Source of the DNA: an uncultured Oscillospiraceae bacterium
Lineage (GTDB): Bacteria; Bacillota; Clostridia; Oscillospirales; Oscillospiraceae
Assembly: GCA_934590505.1 (NCBI GenBank)
Contig: CAKTPC010000046.1
Coordinates: 1-14,660 of the forward strand
Direction: 5' to 3'
DNA length: 14,660 bases
The position numbers and the translations under genes were made by a program. Each line of letters starts with the position of its first letter. Within the stretch, counting starts at the first letter, position 1. Shown piece by piece: positions 6,543-13,592 of the stretch. The notes below the pieces were generated by a model. That model ran no database searches. It was not told where the DNA came from and worked only from the letters and a program-made list of their open reading frames with translations.

Positions 6543-7808
6543 TTACAGCAGCAGCGTGCTCATCCCCGGTACAAGAACAAAGAGGAAGAACACGGCCACA
6601 AAGCCGAGGAAGAACGGTATTTCACCCTTTGCGATCTCGCTTATCGAGAGCTTGGAAACCGAAGCCGAAGCGAAGAGGTTGACCGCGACAGGCGGGGTCA
6701 TATTGCCGATGACGATGCCGACGCAGACGATCATGCCGAAGTGGATTGCGTTCACGCCGAGGCTCTGCGCGATAGGCCAGAGCACCGGGACAAGCAGCAC
6801 GCAGATTGAAATGCCCTCAAGGAAGGTGCCGAAGATCAGCAGGATTATCGCCACGACAAGGCAGAACAGCCACGGCGCAAGATTCATCGCAACGATCGCG
6901 TTGACGATCTGGCTGGAAATTCCGGAAAATGTAAACAGCCATGAGAACGCAGAAGAGGTCGCGATTATGAACAGAACTATAGCACTGCTCTTGCCTGAGT
7001 CAAGTATGATACGGTAAACATTTTTGAGATCGATCTCTTTATAGACAAACCGGCCTACTATATAAGAATATACAACAGCCACAGAAGCAGATTCCGTCGG
7101 AGTCATCAAGCCGGAATATATGCCGCCGAGAATTATAACGGGCAGAAGAAGTGCCGGGAAAGCATGAACGAAGTTTATGCCGATCGTTTTGGCAGAGTGC
7201 TTCACAGTATTGCGCGGCCAGTTCTCTCTCCGTGCGTAGAAGCCGCAGAGCGAAAACAGTACCAGAGCTATAATGATGCCGGCAACGATACCGGCCTTGA
7301 ACATGTCGCCCACGGAGCTGTTTGTAATAGTGCAGTAGACGACCATGACTATTGAAGGTGGTATAATTGGGCCAAGGCCGCCGGCAACCGCCAGAAGGCC
7401 GGCAGACCGGTTGGCAGGATAGCCGATCCTTACCATGTCGGAATAGAGCATTCCGCCGATGGCAAGCACGGTCGCGGGCGCGGAACCCGACAGTGCCGCA
7501 AAGAATGCGCAGGCAAGGATCATCGCATAGGCCATGCCGCCGCGGATATTTCCTATAATGCTGTTGCAGAAGTCAACAAGTCGGCGGGAGATGCCGCCCT
7601 CGCACATGAAGTTGCCCGCAAGGACAAAGAACGGTATTGCCATAATGGAGGATGCGTCCAACGCTGTGAACAGACGCTGCGGAATGACCGCAAGCGGCAC
7701 ATCGAGCGTAAGCAGCGCCGCCAGCGTTGCCGCACCGAGCGTGACGGAAATCGGTACGCCCACAAGGAGCATTATTATCATGGACGCAAAGAGCACATAC
7801 CCTGTCAT
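6543..7808 (-). CDS. dctM: TRAP transporter large permease (DctM family)
   Basis: This 421-residue, highly hydrophobic protein has about 12 membrane segments and the length usual for separate DctM subunits. Typical features are the opening IIMLLVGVPISVTLG, the block ALSGSAPATVLAIGG near 110-124, and GGLGPIIPPSIVMVV near 148-162, plus the matching C-terminal block GNMTPPVAVNLFAS. It forms the sodium-coupled elevator-type transport domain, which takes a carboxylate from the DctP protein. Its ATG overlaps the dctQ stop by four bases (ATGA), with AAGGAGG nine bases upstream. The crotonase gene follows after 49 bases. The family is certain; the substrate is not visible. Confidence 0.95.
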   Translation of the reverse strand: MTGYVLFASMIIMLLVGVPISVTLGAATLAALLTLDVPLAVIPQRLFTALDASSIMAIPFFVLAGNFMCEGGISRRLVDFCNSIIGNIRGGMAYAMILACAFFAALSGSAPATVLAIGGMLYSDMVRIGYPANRSAGLLAVAGGLGPIIPPSIVMVVYCTITNSSVGDMFKAGIVAGIIIALVLFSLCGFYARRENWPRNTVKHSAKTIGINFVHAFPALLLPVIILGGIYSGLMTPTESASVAVVYSYIVGRFVYKEIDLKNVYRIILDSGKSSAIVLFIIATSSAFSWLFTFSGISSQIVNAIVAMNLAPWLFCLVVAIILLIFGTFLEGISICVLLVPVLWPIAQSLGVNAIHFGMIVCVGIVIGNMTPPVAVNLFASASVSKLSISEIAKGEIPFFLGFVAVFFLFVLVPGMSTLLL

Positions 7809-8314
7809 TCTGCCGCCTCCTTTTTCTCCGGTATATCATCGCCCCTGCCGGTGAAGAATGACAGCACGAGCGTAACGGTCTGAACTATAGTTATGATCCC
7901 GAAGCTCAGGGGAAGCGCGGAATAAGGGATCCACATCGGGATGCGCAGTCCGGGCGAAACCTGACCGGACATTATCTGAGTCTGAATGATACTGAAAGAA
8001 AAATAAAAACAGACTGCCGAGAATGCAATGACAACGATTTTAGAAATTACGTGGCACACGGTCTTTGCCGTGCCGCCGAGCCTGTCTGTCAGGACAGTGA
8101 GAGATATCTGGGAGCCGTCACGCAGACCTGCTTCCGTAGCAAGCAGCGCCATATATACCATGCAGTAACGGGATATTTCCTCCAGCCAGCTTATGCCGAA
8201 CTTGAATATGTTTCTGTTGAGCACCTGAGCAAATGCTCCCAGTATCATTATCACAAAGGTCAGAAAAAGTATAAAGTCTTCAATTTTCTGAAGCTTGGAC
8301 AATATTTTTTTCAT
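7805..8314 (-). CDS. dctQ: TRAP transporter small permease (DctQ family)
   Basis: This 169-residue protein has four hydrophobic segments, beginning near residues 12-32 (FILFLTFVIMILGAFAQVLNR). It contains the DctQ mark WLEEISRYCMVYMALLATEAGLRDGSQIS, split here as W-L-E-E-x-x-R and the following conserved glycine-rich turn. It acts as a scaffold for DctM in the membrane. The start at 8314 has AGGGGA seven bases upstream; an in-frame ATG at 8338 lies inside a strong hairpin and has no ribosome site. Translation is probably coupled to dctM by the ATGA overlap. Confidence 0.93.
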   Translation of the reverse strand: MKKILSKLQKIEDFILFLTFVIMILGAFAQVLNRNIFKFGISWLEEISRYCMVYMALLATEAGLRDGSQISLTVLTDRLGGTAKTVCHVISKIVVIAFSAVCFYFSFSIIQTQIMSGQVSPGLRIPMWIPYSALPLSFGIITIVQTVTLVLSFFTGRGDDIPEKKEAAE

Positions 8315-8332
8315 GCGGTTTCCCCTTTTCAT

Positions 8333-8362
8333 AGACACGGCCGGATAAATCCGACCGTGTCT
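8333..8362 (-). promoter_or_regulatory. Intercistronic hairpin between dctP and dctQ
   Basis: In the minus-strand transcript the 14-base arms around a two-base DNA turn pair throughout (one G-U wobble); on the plus strand that step is a C-A mismatch, which suggests the RNA form is the one that matters. No T run follows (the next bases are ATGAAAAGG), so it is not a normal terminator. Its position, right after the binding-protein gene and before the dctQ ribosome site, is that expected of a 3'-protecting or partial-stop hairpin that lets dctP be made in excess. Confidence 0.6.
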
Positions 8363-8379
8363 TCAAAAGTGTAGTATGA

Positions 8380-9429
8380 TCAGGCTGCTTTGTCCGCCTC
8401 GATCGCGGCGACCCAATCGGGATCGATTCTGTCGGAGAACTGCTCCATTGCGGGATCAACGACCGCGCGCAGCTCATCCATGGGGATCTCGTAGAAGTTG
8501 ACGCCGAGCTTGACAAGCTCCTCTCGCGCGCTGTCATTGGCCTCGACGAGGTACTGGCGCTGACGGTCAGCACCGGCCTTGACACCGGACATGAATGCAT
8601 CCATCAGATCGGCGGGAATGGTGTTGTATGCCTTGTCGGACATGAACACGCCCATATAGCCGAACACATGGTTAGTCATGGTGACGTTCTTGGTGATCTC
8701 ATAGTAACGGTTTGCAATAAGGTTTGCAACAGCGTTCTCAGCTGCATCAATGGTGCCCTGCTGGAGAGCGGTAAAGACTTCACCGGAAGCCATCGGGGTG
8801 GCGATCGCGCCGAGAGCATTGAAAGCAGCGATGTGCAGGTCATTTTCCATGGTGCGGATCTTCAGCCCCTTGAAGTCCTCAATGGTCTCAACGGGACGAG
8901 TGGAGAAAACATTTCTGAAGCCGACGTCCATCCAGCCGACAGTGTGAACGCCCTGAGCAGCGGTTTTCTCTGCGATAAGCTGGCCGACCTGACCGTCGAT
9001 AACGCGATGAGCCTCATCGGCATCATTGAAAAGGAAGGGCTGGTCGAGAACTGCCATCTCGGGAATGAAAGAAGTGAGGACAGCGTTGGAAGCGGTGAAC
9101 ATGTCAATGGTGCCGAGCTGAGCGCCCTCATACATGTCTCTCTCGTTTCCGAGCTGGCCGCCCGCAAAGACTTCGATCTTGATGCGGCCTTCGGTTGCCT
9201 TCTCAACTTCCTCGGCGATCGCGAGAGCGCCCTTGTGGAAGTTGCTGCCGTCGGGGTCAACCATGCCGAGCTTGAGCGTGATGACGTCGGCAGAAGCTGC
9301 GGTATCGGTGCTTGCAGCCGCGTTGTCCTGGGCTGCGGGTGCGGTGGTCGCGGTGTTGCCGGAGCCGCAGCCGACAAGCAGGCAGGCGACCATAGCAACG
9401 CAAAGAATGATTGCTGTGAGTTTTTTCAT
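8380..9429 (-). CDS. dctP: TRAP transporter substrate-binding lipoprotein (DctP family)
   Basis: This 349-residue protein begins with a lipoprotein signal (MKKLTAIILCVAMVACLLVGC), with the modified cysteine at 21, and a flexible Thr/Ala/Ser-rich linker to about residue 48. The mature part has the DctP layout: FHKGALAIAEEVEKATEGRI, FAGGQLGNERDMYEG, then FKGLKIRTMENDLH with Arg192, the position that usually holds the substrate carboxylate by a salt bridge, and GEVFTALQQGTIDAAENA. It would catch an organic or sugar acid outside the membrane and hand it to DctQM. AAGGAG lies seven bases before ATG. The gap from the CoA-transferase gene is 48 bases, so it is likely in the same unit. Substrates of this branch include uronates and other hydroxy acids; none can be assigned here. 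Confidence 0.95.
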   Translation of the reverse strand: MKKLTAIILCVAMVACLLVGCGSGNTATTAPAAQDNAAASTDTAASADVITLKLGMVDPDGSNFHKGALAIAEEVEKATEGRIKIEVFAGGQLGNERDMYEGAQLGTIDMFTASNAVLTSFIPEMAVLDQPFLFNDADEAHRVIDGQVGQLIAEKTAAQGVHTVGWMDVGFRNVFSTRPVETIEDFKGLKIRTMENDLHIAAFNALGAIATPMASGEVFTALQQGTIDAAENAVANLIANRYYEITKNVTMTNHVFGYMGVFMSDKAYNTIPADLMDAFMSGVKAGADRQRQYLVEANDSAREELVKLGVNFYEIPMDELRAVVDPAMEQFSDRIDPDWVAAIEADKAA

Positions 9430-9477
9430 TTTTTTCTCCTTCTTCTATTAAATATATCTTTTTAGCTGAGTACGGAA

Positions 9478-10668
9478 TTATTCCGCCTTTGCTACAGCTT
9501 TCCCTGATTTGAGCATATCCGCTATCTTTTCTTCCGAGTATCCGCACTCTCTGAGCAGTTCCAAGGTGTTCTCTCCCAGATCAGGCGGCAGCCTGCGCAG
9601 CGGCAAGGGTTTGCCGTCATAGCGGTTCGCGTGACCGAGGACCTTCACCTCTCCAGCGACGGGGTGATTCATCGTAATAAAGGTTTCGTTGAATATGACT
9701 TGTTCATCGTTGACAACAGCCTCATACTCGTTTACCTTCTCGTACCACATGCCGAGTGACTCGAATATCTCCGTCCACTCTGCCGTGGTGCGCTTTTTCA
9801 TCTCGGCGCAGACAACCTTGTCAAACTCAATGCGGTTTTCCATCTGGTCTCTTGCGGTAAAGCCTGCAAGTGAGCCCGGCGTGAAAGCTTTTTCCAGCTT
9901 ATCGAACGGGTTCAGAGAGAGCGTTATGCAGGAGTCAGCAGTTTCATAAACACCGTAGGGCGACTGATGGAAGCGGGTGGACAGACCTGTATCGGTGCGC
10001 GGAGTCAACTCGCCGCCGTTCATGAAGTAGTTGAGCGGTTCGATCTGGAGGTCAAGTGCGGAACCAAGCAGGCTTGCATCTACCTTGTGCCCAATGCCTG
10101 TTCTGTCGCGGTCATATACAGCAGAGACGATACCGAGTGCGGCAAGTATTGCACCGTGCTGGTCAACGAGTGCCGTACCTGCCGGCATAGGCGGGTGGTC
10201 GCTCGGCCCGGTCAGCGCGGCAAGGCCGCTCATGCCCTGAAGCAGCAGATCCTGACCCGGCTTCTTGGCCTTAGGGCCGGCCGAACCGTAACCTGTGCAG
10301 GAGCAGTATACTACACGTGGATTTATTTCCTTGAGCTTCTCATATCCCAAGCCAAGCTTGTCCATAACACCGGGACGGAAGTTTTCAATGATAACGTCAT
10401 AGCCTTTGTCCCGTATGAGTGTGTATATTGTTTCACGGCCTTCCTCCGACTTGAGGTCGATCGCGAGGTCACGCTGATTGCGGTTTGCCATGAGATAAAA
10501 CACACTGACACCGTTCTTGTAGGTGTTGCATCCGGACCAGCCGCGCTCATAAGCGCCTTTACAGGCTTCGATCTTTACCACATCCGCTCCGAGGTCTGCC
10601 AGCGCCTGCGCGGCGGACGGCCCCTGGAGATAATGTGTAAAGCTCAGAACCTTGATTCCTTCCAGCAT
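9478..10668 (-). CDS. CaiB/BaiF-type CoA-transferase (family III)
   Basis: This 396-residue protein has the family length and the interlocked-fold motifs: an N-terminal VLSFTHYLQGPSAAQ and LADLGADVVKIE (25-36), RNQRDLAIDLKSEEGR, then DVIIENFRPGVMDKLGLGYE. It also has ALVDQHGAILAALG with Asp169, aligned with the catalytic aspartate that forms the acyl-anhydride and CoA intermediates in formyl-CoA transferase. It moves CoA from one acyl-CoA to a free acid, activating it without ATP. ATG at 10668 has AAGGAGG seven bases upstream; the open frame continues to 10824, but over the neighbouring hydrolase gene. It lies 25 bases after that gene and 48 before dctP. Relatives act on carnitine, bile acids, oxalate, aryl-lactates and succinate/itaconate; the substrate is open. 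Confidence 0.94.
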   Translation of the reverse strand: MLEGIKVLSFTHYLQGPSAAQALADLGADVVKIEACKGAYERGWSGCNTYKNGVSVFYLMANRNQRDLAIDLKSEEGRETIYTLIRDKGYDVIIENFRPGVMDKLGLGYEKLKEINPRVVYCSCTGYGSAGPKAKKPGQDLLLQGMSGLAALTGPSDHPPMPAGTALVDQHGAILAALGIVSAVYDRDRTGIGHKVDASLLGSALDLQIEPLNYFMNGGELTPRTDTGLSTRFHQSPYGVYETADSCITLSLNPFDKLEKAFTPGSLAGFTARDQMENRIEFDKVVCAEMKKRTTAEWTEIFESLGMWYEKVNEYEAVVNDEQVIFNETFITMNHPVAGEVKVLGHANRYDGKPLPLRRLPPDLGENTLELLRECGYSEEKIADMLKSGKAVAKAE

Positions 10669-10693
10669 GGGGGTATCCTCCTTAATAATTCTC

Positions 10694-11809
10694 TCAGTAT
10701 AGCAATGATGTTGCTTTCGTCGAATCCTTATTGATCCTGCGGTAGAGCGCCTCGGCGAAGTAGTAGTCGCCGTACATCGCCGATTCGTCAACGCCTGATT
10801 TGCGCGGGAGGTCGACAGTCGCATGGCGTATTATACCATACCTGTCCATATCTTCAAAAAGGCAGATATTGGTTTCAGCACAAATGATCCTATCGGCACG
10901 TTTGCTCCAGAGCTTTGCCGCCTCGGTGTCCTCACGCACGCCGCACATCTCGGATATAAGTGCCATGCCTGCGCAGGCTATTGAGGAGGCCGCGGCGTCT
11001 ATAGGCTGGCTGCTGTCATTGCGGAAGTTGAAGTCCCATGCCGGCATCAAGTCGTCGTTCAGGTGTTCCCAGTAATAATCGGCGATCTTTATTGCCGTTT
11101 CAAGGAACTCGGTTTCACCTGTGTAACGGTACATGTTCGCAAAGCCGTACAGCGCCCAGGCCTGTCCGCGGCTCCAGCATGAATCTGCCGAAAAGCCTTG
11201 ATGTGTATCGCCGTAAATGTTATAATCTTTATCCCAGCGGACAACATGATAGGTGGAGTAGTCCGCTCTCACCGCATGCTCATGTATGCGGCGGCCGACA
11301 CTGAGACACAGCTCTTTCCGTGTTGGGTCATCGAGCAGTTCGCCGGATACCCACAGCAGCGGAATGTTCATGATCGTGTCAACAATGGATATTCCGTCAT
11401 AGCCCGATTCTCCCCATGCGCGGATGAGCCCGGTCTCGGGTATGTACTGCTTGATGAGGTTCTCGGCTCCGGCGTGGATGAGCGGGAGATACGCATCGTC
11501 TCCGGTCACTCTGTAACCAAGTACGCAGCTCGGTCCAAATATAAATCCCTGATCGTGAGTGCTCGTATCATCCATGCGGCACCTGAGCTTCATCGCCCAG
11601 TTCTTTATCATTTCGTCCATGCCGCTGTCGTCAGTCATTATCCGTTCCAGCCAGAGCAGCCCTATCCAGAAGCCGCCTGTCCAGTGCCCGTTCTGGTTGG
11701 TGAGCCAGGAGGACTTTCTGGTGATGTGCGGAAAACCGTCCAGCCGGCTATTCATGTAGTTTACTTTTTCAAAGCATTTAGCTAAGACCTTCTCGTAATC
11801 CTGTACCAT
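10694..11809 (-). CDS. Glycoside hydrolase family 88 protein (unsaturated glucuronyl hydrolase type)
   Basis: This 371-residue protein has the (alpha/alpha)6-barrel family length and no signal peptide, so it is cytoplasmic. Both acidic residues of GH88 are visible: Asp86 in HDQGFIFGPS and Asp144 in SIVDTIMNIPLLW, the latter matching the proton donor of the Bacillus enzyme. Also present are GHWTGGFWIGLLW (41-53), which lines the pocket, and SRGQAWALYGFANMY. The family adds water across the double bond of 4,5-unsaturated uronic acids at the non-reducing end of lyase products, which then fall apart to free the rest. AGAGGT lies six bases before ATG. It heads the minus-strand series next to a divergent regulator. 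No polysaccharide lyase or uronate pathway gene is in the window, which makes the usual role less obvious. Confidence 0.92.
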   Translation of the reverse strand: MVQDYEKVLAKCFEKVNYMNSRLDGFPHITRKSSWLTNQNGHWTGGFWIGLLWLERIMTDDSGMDEMIKNWAMKLRCRMDDTSTHDQGFIFGPSCVLGYRVTGDDAYLPLIHAGAENLIKQYIPETGLIRAWGESGYDGISIVDTIMNIPLLWVSGELLDDPTRKELCLSVGRRIHEHAVRADYSTYHVVRWDKDYNIYGDTHQGFSADSCWSRGQAWALYGFANMYRYTGETEFLETAIKIADYYWEHLNDDLMPAWDFNFRNDSSQPIDAAASSIACAGMALISEMCGVREDTEAAKLWSKRADRIICAETNICLFEDMDRYGIIRHATVDLPRKSGVDESAMYGDYYFAEALYRRINKDSTKATSLLY

Positions 11810-11897
11810 TGTTTACCTCTCTTAGTTCTTGTATTGCTTGAGGTCGGTCAGCTCCGGCATTTTTCACAAATCTCAGCTGTTCCGTTTACCTGTGGTC

Positions 11898-11940
11898 ATT
11901 ATTACATAAGTTTCCGAAGCTTGATGTGCTTATCAGCACA
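11898..11940 (-). promoter_or_regulatory. Candidate activator-type promoter of the minus-strand catabolic series
   Basis: Reading the minus strand, TGTAATAAT (11906-11898) is an extended -10 box (TG-N-AATAAT). A start near 11891 would put the centre of the palindrome at 11925-11940 close to -41.5, the spacing of class II activation by Crp-family proteins. No recognisable -35 box exists, as expected for an activator-dependent promoter. The untranslated leader would be about 80 bases. Confidence 0.4.
11925..11940. promoter_or_regulatory. Crp-family operator-like palindrome
   Basis: TGTGCT-TATC-AGCACA is a perfect 16-base palindrome. It has the TGTG-N8-CACA core spacing of Crp sites (consensus TGTGA-N6-TCACA), with C/G in place of A/T at the fifth position. 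It lies in the divergent gap between the GH88 gene and a Crp/Fnr-family gene, 50 bases before the latter's ATG. The obvious ligand is that regulator, acting on itself, on the minus-strand series, or on both. Confidence 0.6.
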
Positions 11941-11990
11941 CTTTGCGGCTTTTATATACGACATTCGGTCGGATATGTAGGGAGATTTTT

Positions 11991-12713
11991 ATGCTGACAG
12001 AGTATGAACTAAATAAAATAAAGAAGAGTTTTCTGTTCAAGAATGCTTCCGAGGACGAAATTCGGCAGTTTGCAAGAAGTTACGGCTGTAGTATTGTTGA
12101 ATTTGACCGAAACGATTGCGTTATAACACGCGAGGAGATATCAAAACGCATCGGGATCGTGCTCGACGGTACGGTCGGCATATACTCCGACAGCTTTTAT
12201 GGCGGCCATACGCTTATAGGGCTCGGCGGTCGGCATTACCTTTTCGGGTTTATCGCGATTTTTTACAATAACCATAACTCCATCACCACCCTCTACAGTC
12301 ACGACCACTGTACTATCGCTTTCTTTGATATCCCGCCGGGGCTCAGCTCCGTAGAGTTTATCAGATCCACTCCGCCGCAGATTCTCTCCAACATATATGA
12401 GATGCTGACCATCCATATACGGGACGATTTTGACCGTCAGCAGATCATCAACAGCAAATCTGTAAAGGTGAAGCTTGCGCGGTATATGATATACTCGAGC
12501 AAGAACGCAGGCTCTATGCAGTTTGACACAAAGATGAACCGCACTGAGCTGTCCAATTTTCTCGGGGCATACCGTACAACGCTCTCCCGGGAGCTGAGCC
12601 GGATGGAGCGTGAGGGGCTCATACGCACGGAAAGAAGCCTTATCACCATCCTGGATTACAGAAAGCTGCTTGATATCGAAATGACGAGTTATTACGGGAC
12701 AGAGGACATTTAA
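11991..12713 (+). CDS. Crp/Fnr-family transcriptional regulator
   Basis: This 240-residue protein has a cyclic-nucleotide-binding-like beta barrel at about 15-115, a long dimer helix at about 130-155, and a C-terminal winged helix-turn-helix with MNRTELSNFLGAYRTTLSRE at 182-201 as the DNA-reading part. The barrel lacks the FGE...R-x-A phosphate-binding cassette of cAMP receptors and has no FNR-type N-terminal cysteine cluster, so the signal is probably neither cAMP nor a standard iron-sulfur cluster. ATG at 11991 has TAGGGAGA upstream; the in-frame ATG at 11943 lies almost on the operator palindrome and lacks a ribosome site. It is divergent from the catabolic series, the common place for a specific regulator responding to its substrate or a CoA derivative. 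Confidence 0.9.
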   Translation: MLTEYELNKIKKSFLFKNASEDEIRQFARSYGCSIVEFDRNDCVITREEISKRIGIVLDGTVGIYSDSFYGGHTLIGLGGRHYLFGFIAIFYNNHNSITTLYSHDHCTIAFFDIPPGLSSVEFIRSTPPQILSNIYEMLTIHIRDDFDRQQIINSKSVKVKLARYMIYSSKNAGSMQFDTKMNRTELSNFLGAYRTTLSRELSRMEREGLIRTERSLITILDYRKLLDIEMTSYYGTEDI

Positions 12714-12716
12714 CGC

Positions 12717-12762
12717 TAAAGGCCGGGAGCAGTAAGTCTTTTCTTACTGCTCCCGACCTTTG
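12717..12762. terminator. Bidirectional terminator between convergent genes
   Basis: CGGGAGCAGTAAG (12724-12736) pairs perfectly with 12743-12755 around TCTTTT; AAAGG/CCTTT extend the stem beyond one C-A mismatch. On the plus strand the stem is followed by TTTGAAG, on the minus strand by AGCG. The stop codon of the minus-strand gene (12746-12744) lies inside the stem, so its last codons (for KGREQ) double as terminator arm. Confidence 0.8.
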
Positions 12763-13487
12763 AAGTTATTGTTTTTTGAATGGCGCTCTGCCAATCTCTT
12801 TATGTAGGTCGGTTTGAATCTGACATGCGGGGCCAGCTTTTTGCACATGAAAGAAACTCCGTTTCCCAGGGTCAATGCATATACTACCGTACCTACCCCG
12901 ACCCCGATCAGCCCTCCGGTAAAGAGGAACGATATACCGGCTGACACAGCCGTGCTGCACAGGTCATATCCCGTCCGGAATTTCCTGTAGTCCTTGTTCA
13001 GCAGCTCCGCCATGTCTCTGGCAAAAGAATCGCATGGGGTCATCGGCAGCCGTGTAAGCATTGCGAGCGCCACCGTTATCACAAGCAGGACAACCGCCGC
13101 GATCCACACGACTATCCTCACGGTAAGACTTTCCGGAATAGCCGGAAGGATCGCAAGCCAGAAATCAAGAAACAGTCCGAACAGCGCGTTCAGCGCAAAA
13201 GCGACGATGCATTCCGGACGCAGCTTCCGCGCCGCGATGCAGACCGATGCGAGCATACATGTCTGAAGTACGATGCTGCACGTCCCGTATGATAACGGTG
13301 ATATCCGGCTCACGACGAAAGCAGGCGCAAGCATCGGAGATACGCCAAGATCTGTCATGGCAACGAGGTCGACCCCAAGCGCAATAAAAAGGAGACTCAA
13401 CAGGAGTATGGGTTCCGGCTGAAGCACCAGCCTGGCGCCTGCCGTGTCAGGCGTATTTCTGCTTTCCCCCGTAGCACGAGCTTTCAT
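12744..13487 (-). CDS. YczE/YitT-like integral membrane protein
   Basis: This 247-residue protein has about five to six membrane segments, starting near residue 28 (ILLLSLLFIALGVDLVAM). Signs of the YczE/DUF6198 type are the early LGVSPM turn, the mid-protein LPMTPCDSFARDMA, and the glycine-rich LIGVGVGTVVYALTLGNG before the last segment, followed by a basic tail. Members are uncharacterised; YczE of Bacillus influences non-ribosomal peptide production, which may not apply here. The start at 13487 has GCGGAGGTC at the usual distance; ATG at 13505 does not. It has its own promoter and so is separate from the catabolic series, and it converges on the regulator gene. Confidence 0.8.
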   Translation of the reverse strand: MKARATGESRNTPDTAGARLVLQPEPILLLSLLFIALGVDLVAMTDLGVSPMLAPAFVVSRISPLSYGTCSIVLQTCMLASVCIAARKLRPECIVAFALNALFGLFLDFWLAILPAIPESLTVRIVVWIAAVVLLVITVALAMLTRLPMTPCDSFARDMAELLNKDYRKFRTGYDLCSTAVSAGISFLFTGGLIGVGVGTVVYALTLGNGVSFMCKKLAPHVRFKPTYIKRLAERHSKNNNFKGREQ

Positions 13488-13563
13488 TCTGCATGACCTC
13501 CGCATCTGTTTTATGACCGCTCTATACGTTCCATGTTTTCCAGCATGGATAATTCAACGCAGA

Positions 13564-13592
13564 ACCATATCCTATTTTTGTGCCGGTGTCAA
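13564..13592 (-). promoter_or_regulatory. Sigma-A promoter of the YczE-like gene
   Basis: On the minus strand a perfect TTGACA (13592-13587), a 17-base spacer and TATGGT (13569-13564) form the best housekeeping promoter in the window. The start would fall near 13557, giving a leader of about 70 bases with a small CCATG/CATGG hairpin (13531-13548). Confidence 0.8.

Noticed and set aside
8668..9465. 265-codon open frame on the plus strand
   Set aside because: Antisense shadow of dctP; the hydrophobic tail is the reverse of the lipoprotein signal region.
9967..10734. 255-codon open frame on the plus strand
   Set aside because: Antisense shadow of the CoA-transferase gene without ribosome site or family motif.
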